Assembly: GCA_036924085.1 (NCBI GenBank) | Contig: JAVGWX010000001.1 | Location: 4,630,200 to 4,694,199, forward strand | Length of the DNA: 64,000 nt | Reading direction: 5' to 3' | From: Ariolimax columbianus | Lineage: Eukaryota > Mollusca > Gastropoda > Stylommatophora > Arionidae | Part shown: positions 44,901-53,600 of the stretch, piece after piece | Layout of the letters: each line of letters starts with the position of its first letter | Numbering within the stretch: position 1 is the first letter of the stretch | Program-made: the position numbers and the translations under genes | Notes under the pieces: model-generated | Seen by the model: only the letters and a program-made list of their open reading frames with translations | What the model was told of the DNA's origin: nothing | Database searches by the model: none

Positions 44901-47900
44901 GGTTAGTTGCGAATAAATAAGCAGCAGTGCACAAAAACGGGTCGGCAGGCATGGAGGCTGTAAGGAGGCAGCCCCTTCATCACGCAAAGACACAACAGGT
45001 TAATCACCTGTTTTTATTAAAAAAATGATTACAAGTCAAAACATAGAGAAAACCAGAATGATCTCAATGGTGACAAACAGATGAGAAATAAGGACCACGA
45101 TTTACGGAACATGTAATGTAAGAAGTATAAACAGAAAAGAACATGAACTATTAGAGGAGATGAAGAGAAGAAAATTGACAGTCCTGGCACTTACAGAAAC
45201 AAAGAAAAAGGGACAGGGTGTTCTGGACCATGACGGCAACATGTTATACTACAGCGGAGTTCCCATGAGTGAACGAGCCAGGGCAGGGATGGGCTGTTTA
45301 GTGGATAGTAATAACAAAGCAAACATTAAAGGATGGAAGTTCATTTCAGAACGACTGATGGTTCTAAGTCTACAAGAAGAGGATAGTCAATTGGATATCG
45401 TCACTGTATATGCACCAAACGAAGATGAGAGCACTGACATAAAAGATGAATTTTATGAGCTCCTTTAAAGGACCATTGACGATTGCCATAATGAAATACT
45501 TCTCCTTGGAGACTTCAATACAAGAGTTGGAAACGACTATTCTAGATGGGATGGAGTGAGCGGTAGGTATGGAGAAGATGTCTTAAATGTCAATGAAAAC
45601 GACTGCTGAGATTCTGCAGAGAACAAAACCTTGTTATTACAAATACAAAGTTTCCACACAAGTGTATCCATGCCTACACAAGATGCGAGCTGGCAAGAAA
45701 TGAAATATCCATAATTGACTATGCGATAGTGAGGAAAACTGATTTCAAGTATGTAAAGGATGCTAGAGTGTTCAGAGGACCAGAGATAGGAAGCGACCAC
45801 TACCTAGTTAAAATAGAGAAATCGAAAAACGTTATCCAGCCAGGCAACACCCATTAGCAATCATGAAACATAACACACAAGGAGAAAATAAAATTAAGGC
45901 TTACAAAGAGAACCAGATGTTAAGAGGAGATACCAAGGGCCCATAACAACAGCAATAGGAAGGATAGAGGAATCTGAAGAAGATATGGAAATGATCTGGG
46001 TAAAATTAAAAGACATCCTCAAAGAGGCTGCAGTAGAAGCATGCGGTCAAACCAAAGAAGGGTGGAAGAGAAAGAGTACACCATGGTGGACAGAAGAAGT
46101 GAAAAGAATAATACAAGAAAAAAAAAAAGGCATGGAAGCAATACCTAGGGGCTAGTAATATAGAAGAACAAACAAAGAAATATAAAGAATATGTAAATTT
46201 TAGAACAGAAGCAAAGAAGACTGTGCTCAAGGCCAAACAGAAATCCTGGGAAGAATTTGGAGAGAAACTGGAAAATAATGCTGGAGAAAACCAGAAACTG
46301 TTCTACAGGACCTTAAAGAACATGAGGAAGGAAAAGGAATGCCCCCTGAAATCTGTTAAAGATAAACAATGTACGCTGTTGACTGTCCCAGGAGAGGTAA
46401 TGAACAGATGGAAAAAATATTTCTCAGATCTTTTTGGAGTGGAGGAAAATCAAGCTCTGGATGTAACAGTCCCAATTCAAGAAGAGGGAGTCATGGAGGG
46501 GAACAATAATATCACAATGGAAGAACTAAAGGCAGCATTGGAGAAAATAAAGATTGGTAAAGCAGCAGGACATGATGGTATAACACCAGAAATGGTTACA
46601 TACATGGGAACGGCAGGAGAGATGCTATTCATGAAGATTCTCAAGGCAGTTTGGCTCCACAAGAAGATACCAAGAGACTGGGAGGTTGCCATAATAATAC
46701 CAATATTTAAAAAGGTGAAAATTGACAATGTGAAAATCACAGAGGTATTTCCCTTCTCAGTATCCCTGGGAAAGTCTACTCTAGGATTCTAGAACGGCGA
46801 TTAAGAGGTCTAGCAGAGCCAAATATGGACGAAACTCAATGTTGTTGTAGGGCAACCAGAAGTACTCAAGACCTTATCTTTACACTCAGACAGCTAAGTG
46901 AAAAGGCTCTTGAATATGATAAAGAGATGCATCTCTGCTTTTTGGATTTGGAGAAAGCATTTGATAAAGTTCCTTGGGACAAACTCTGGGAGTGGCTCCT
47001 GACAAGGAAGAACATACCAGGACCCCTGATCTCTGCCATACAGAGTTTCTATAAAACATGCAGAAATTATGTGCGGACATCGAATCAAAAGTCAGGAGAG
47101 TTCAAGACCACTAACGGAGTAAGACAGGAGGTCATTCTATCACCGTACCTTTTCATACTCCTCGTGGATGAAGCCATCAAAGCCTGTAAGGAATGGACAA
47201 AAAAGTATGAAGTAGGGTACTGGAAGATGAGACCAAGTTACATATCGGAACTAGCGTTTGCAGATGACATGGCCCTGATCACGAAATCCGAGGCACATCT
47301 CCAGATCAACTTGCAGGTCTGGGAAGAAGAGTTGAATAGAGGAATGCACATCAGCAACTCCAAGACAAAGACCATGGTGATCGCCACAGAAGAGAAGAGA
47401 CATCAGCTAACCCTGGGAAAATGAACACTGGAGCAGGTCAGCCACTTAAAATGTCTAGGAGTGGTAATAGACAGCAGGGAGGAATCAAAGAAGAGTTAAC
47501 TGCACAAAGGGCAGCAGCTGGTAGACTTTTCCATGCAATAAAAAGATGATTCCTCGGCAAAAGAGAAATAAGCAGGAAAACAAAGATGGAGGTATACCGC
47601 TCGACATATGTGACTGTCCTGACATATAGATGTGAGTCATTGGCAATGACTACAGCCCAAGAAAAGCAACTACAAACTTCAAAAATGAGATATCTAAGAA
47701 AGGGGACAAGATGCTTACCCAGACAATACGTAGCAATCTCGAAGTTCAACCCCTGTAGACACAAGTGGATCAGTCCCAGCTACAGTGGTTTGGCCATGTC
47801 TGTAGAATGGAAGAAGATCGGATACCAAAGCGGTCATGGGAGACAAAAAGTCAAGGACGCAGACCCCCAAGACGTCCCAAAGTACGTTGGGAAGACAACA

Positions 47901-50585
47901 TACGAAAGTCCCTAAGTGATCGAGGGCTGGATTGGAAAGAGGCCAGGAAAAAGACGTCGGATAGAGCAGTTCTCTCTGGAAAACCTCTACACCTCATGGT
48001 AGAAGAGGAGCGACTAAGTAAGTAAGTAAGTACAAAAATTGTGGAAACTATAACGTTAATGCTGAACTTTGAACAATGTTTGTTCTATGATGTGAAGGTG
48101 AAGTCTTCTTGGTTCACCTTAATCTTCTGAAAGTCATAATTGTTCTCAAACACACCCTTTGAAAGACAACACCCAGACTTGTCATTATTTGGTCAGTTTT
48201 CTGTTATGTTATTCTATTGTCAGTGTCTATTTGTTAGATCCTTCTTCATTTTTGTTTTTTTTTCTTTGTAAATTAACTAATTATGAAGTATTTTTCACCC
48301 TTATGGTTCTCATGGTCAATTACTTTAACTCTGTTAGACATGTCAGGTTCATTGTAAAATCCTATTAATGAGGGTTGTGTATGGATGTAGCAACTTGATC
48401 ATTTTAAGCAATATACTACACACCAACAAATACTGCAAGCATAAATGGATTGTTTTATGGCAGGCTTCCCACAAAGCAGATTGCTGCAGTGCTGGTCCAC
48501 TGCACTTTAATAGCTGCTGAGCTGGCCCACTGCACTTTAATAGCAGCAGTGCTGGACCACTGCACTTTAATAGCTGCTGAGCTGGCTCACTGCTCTTTAA
48601 TAGCTGCTGAGCTGGCCCACTGCTCTTTAATTACTGCAGTGCTGGCCTACTGCTCTTTAATAGCTACTGTGCTGGCCCACTACTCTTTTAATTACTGCTG
48701 TGCTGGTCCATTGCTCTTTAATTATTACAGTGCTGGCCCACTGCTCTTTAACACACCAAATAAGAACAAGGAGACTCAACTTCATGTTTCTGAAGTAACA
48801 ATATGTTGTTGTTAACTATCAGAATATAATTGATAGTTTTTGTCACTGATCTGAACTAATTGGCGTATGTTATATTTGTGCTCGTATGACGTACGAAGAG
48901 TCAAAACGGCTTATCAAAGCCAGATACATGACCAAATGGGAAACCGAACATACTGGTTACACCAAAAACGATGCCTATTACCAGTTGAACTGAAGAGAGC
49001 AGGTCGTTGTCTTCAGACTTCGCACTGGCCATAATAGACTGAGGTACCACCTATTCAACAAATTGAAGATAGGGTGTACCGACGAATGCCCGTGCGGTAC
49101 TGGTAAAATGACCGCTGAACATCTGCTGCAGAACTGCCCGACATACGAGGATCAGAGAGAGCAGATGTGGCCATCACCAGTGGAACTGCAAGACAAGCTC
49201 TATGGCAGTGGCGACAGCCTCAGGATGACCGCCGCTTTTTTCGAAAAAATAATGGTTACTGTCTGACTGCGTACGCAGAAGAAGAAGAAGATATTTGTGC
49301 TCAGAGGGAGACAAAATGATGTTATTGATTGAATATTACTGTAAAATGTTTACCACTGTTTGACATCAGTACACAAATATTGTTGTCATAGTTTGACATT
49401 AGTACACAAATATCATTGTCATAGTTAGCATTAGCATGAAAATAGTTTTCAGTTGTCACTGTCACAATTTGACATCAGTACAAACCTATTGTTTTCAGTT
49501 GTTGCAGGATGTCATCAGTACAAAAATATTGTTTTCAGTAGTTGCAGGATGAATCAGTTCAACAATATTGCTTTCAGTTGTCACAGTTTGACATCAGTAC
49601 ACAATTATTGTTTTCAGTTGTTGCTGCCATATTTTGACATCAGTACACAATTATTGTTTTCAGTTGTTGCTGCCATATTTTGTCATCAGTACACAAATAT
49701 TGTTTTCAGTTGCCATAGTTTGGCATCAGTACACAAATATTGTTTTCAGTTGCCATGGTTTGACGTCAGGACACAAATATTGTTTTCAGTTGCCATAGTT
49801 TGACGTCAGTACACAAATATTGTTTTCAGTTGCCATAGTTTGACGTCAGTACACAAATATTGTTTTCAGTTGCCATGGTGTGATGTCAGTACACAAATAT
49901 TGTTTTCAGTAGTTGCAGGATGAATCAGTTCAACAATATTGCTTTCAGTTGTCACAGTTTGACATCAGTACACAATTATTGTTTTCAGTTGTTGCTGCCA
50001 TATTTTGTCATCAGTACACAAATATTGTTTTCAGTTGCCATAGTTTGGCATCAGTACACAAATATTGTTTTCAGTTGCCATGGTTTGACGTCAGTACACA
50101 AATATTGTTTTCAGTTGCCATAGTTTGATGTCGGTACACAAATATTGTTTTAGTTGTCACTGTCACAGTTTCCATTTCAACATGTAATATTTGCCTCCTT
50201 ATCACCGTTAATAGTGTGCTGCAGCAGTTCTTCCGTGGTGGTTGTATGAATTCTTGAATTTAATTTAACAGTACAATACAATGTACCCCAGAGGTTTCCT
50301 CTGTAAATAACATGTGTATTTCAGGCCTCTGCTGGTTGTTGGAGGCTCTGTGGATACATACCAAGAGGCAATGGGAGGTTTCCAAGAGTTTCCACAGGTA
50401 ATATTTTATGTTTATATACTACTTTAACATTGTATTTTCTCCTGTGTGGGTGGTGTTGTTGGTGAAATAACTCATTTATTTAGCCTTGACCTGATTCAAT
50501 ATTGTATGATATTATTTTCTCATATGATCTTCACCAGGCTGGCCTGCTTAAGTGATTATGTCTATTTGTAACTTTATGCCTCTAG

Positions 50586-50661
<76 letters not shown>

Positions 50662-53600
50662 TCATAATCATCATCATGTAGCATGTCCTTTGTAGAACGT
50701 TGCTCCCATCACAGTCTGTCTGAAATAAACGTGTTTTCTTGCCAAAACTCCAGCCTCCGTCACAGTCATACTCAGGCATTCCTGGATATCTTGGTGCCAT
50801 CGTCTTCTTGGTCTTCCCCTTCCTCTTTTGCCTGGCACCATACCTTCCATCACCGTTCTGTCAAGACCGTTGTGTCTCTTGATGTGACCAAAGTATTTGC
50901 ATTTTCTAGCCAAAATGGAATTGATAAACCAGTTCTCCTCTATACTCAACTCTTGCTGAATGTCTACATTTGTTTTTTTCTCTGTCCAGGGTATTATGAG
51001 AATCTTTCTGTAACATTTTGACTCGAAGGATTTGATTCTTTGTCTAGAAGTTTTGGTAATCGTCCATGATTCACAGCCATAAGCTGCCACAGGAAAAGCA
51101 CAGGCTCTCAAGACTTTTACTTTTGTCATTTTGTTGGTGCTCTGCCATAATTTCTTCAGGCTGTTCAGTCTCTGCATTGTCATAGCTAGTCTTCTTCTGA
51201 TATCTTTCGAGCAGTAACCATTTTTGTCAATTCTGGAGCCCAGATATTCAAAATGTATGACCTGATCTATTTCCTCACCACGCACTGTAAATGTATGCTG
51301 ACATTGTGTTTTGTCAGTAGTCATTATCTTTGTTTTATTTATGTTTATGAGCAGGTTTTGATCTTTACTATGTCCATTAATGGCAGAAAGTAGCTGCTCT
51401 AGCCCTTCTGCACACTTCTTGATAGTATCACTGTGTCATCTGCGTATCGTAACTCTGGAATTTCGAACCCCCCAATCGTAAATGGGTCGAAACTTTCAAT
51501 GTTCTCGTCTTCTCGAACATTTCTCATTATACATTCTGCATATATGTTGTACAGATAAGGTGAGAGGATACATCCCTGTCGGACTCCCTTTTGTACTGCA
51601 AACCAATCTGATTTTTACCCAGATACTCGGACAGTGGATTGTTGATCTTGGTTTAATGTTTCAATGAGATGAACTATATGCAAAGGAAACCCCATTTCCT
51701 TCATAATTCTTCACAGATTTTGATGTTTTACCGTGTCAACGGCCTTGGTGTAATCAATGAAACATGTGTACAGGTCTACATTAAACTCTACATTTTTTGT
51801 AGATATTCCTTAAATTGAATATGTGGTCCCCGGTCCCTCTGTCTTTCCTAAAACCTGCCTGGAGTATATATATATATATAAGGTTGGCAGTAAGAAAGGG
51901 AGGGATATATATATATATATATATAATTATTTTTCTTACTGCCAACCTTTTCAGGATCTTTCAATTTATTTCATCAATTTTGTTGTTACAATATGTTAAC
52001 TTAACTAACTTGACGTCTTATTACTGGTTTAGAAGACACTGCAGATTCTGTATACAATCAGTTTCATTTACATTTCCTTTCTCTAAAAGCTATGTGCATC
52101 CAATCTATTCTTAAATGCATTAATTGTCCCTGCCTCCACTACTTCCTGTCGTCATGCATTCCAAGCATTCACTACACTCTTACTAAAAAAATATTTCCTA
52201 ACATCTAATCTGGACCGTGCCTTAGTTTATTTATAGCTATGCCCTCTTGTTCTTTTAGGGGGTTGTATTTTGAAAAACTTGTTATAGTCTAATGTATCCT
52301 TTCCTTTGATTATCTTTTAAACCTGTATTAAGTCACCTCGATCTGTTCTCTTTTCAAGACACTGTGCTGGTTTCTGAGTCTTTCCTCATAACTGTAATTC
52401 TGGAATCCCACTATCAGCTTTGTCAGTCTCTTTTGTATACTTTCCAGCATGTTTATATCCCCTCTACAGTAAGGACTCCATGCCTGTCCACAGTACTCCA
52501 ATCTAGATCTAACTAATACAGTTTGACTATCACTTCCTTGCTCCTATGTTTAATATCTCTTTGTATCATAACTAACATTGCATTTGCCCTTTTCACTGCT
52601 ACCTGGACTTGCTCACTCACTTTACCTGTATGATCTATTAGGTCCCTTTCCTTTTCTATCATTCTAATACTGTTCTTGCCCTTTCTGTAATTATGTTCTT
52701 TATTATATCTACTCATGTGGGTGAATGTACATTTATCTACATTAAACTCCATTTGCCAGCTCGCAGACCATTCTCAAATTTTATCGAAATCCGACATCCA
52801 TATATTCACTTCTGCTTTAGATGAGACACTACTTCATAGTTTTGTGTCATCAACAAATTTTGGATCATGGATCTAATATTAATGTCTAAATCGTTTAAAT
52901 ATATCAAGAACAAAACTGAGCACTGTGTCACTTCACTTTTTACTTCACACCACTCAGAGTACTCCTTATTTATGCCCACCCTCTGCCTTCTTCTTATTAA
53001 CCAATTTTCAATCCATTTGACATTTTATCCACCTATCCCATGTGATTTTAACTTTTTAAATAATCTTTGATGAGGTACTCTATTAAAGGCCTTTGCAAAA
53101 TCTAGATAAATAACGTCCACTAGCTCCCCTTTATCTATCATTTTAGTAACCTCCTCCATGAATTCTAATAGATTTGTTAAGCACGATCTCCCTCTAGTAA
53201 ACCCATGCTGACTATTTTTAATTAGATTAATTTGGTCTAAATGCATTTCAATGTTTTCTCTGATTATTGACTAACAATTTACAGACAATGCTCGTTAAAC
53301 TCACATGTCTATAATTTGCTGATTGGATTTTTTGCTCTTTTCACGACGTACATATCAACATGTCCAATGGTGGTTTGTAGTCTTTTTCTGAACTATGTAA
53401 TGGTTTTCCTTTGCCTACTGACCACCAATGACATCTTGAAATTATTTTGCATGTCTGAACAATCTGTCTCTGCTATTTCTGTAAGCTTTATGTTTGTTTG
53501 TTTATTAATTAGTTGTCCACAAATTAATTCTGAACAATCTGTCTCTGCTATTTCTGTAAGCTTTATGTTTGTTTATTAATTAATTGTCCACAAATTAATT

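Noticed and set aside
44828..48030. Active RTE element
   Set aside because: Several stops and frameshifts, and RQEV replaces the conserved RQGC, although endonuclease and FADD motifs are readable.
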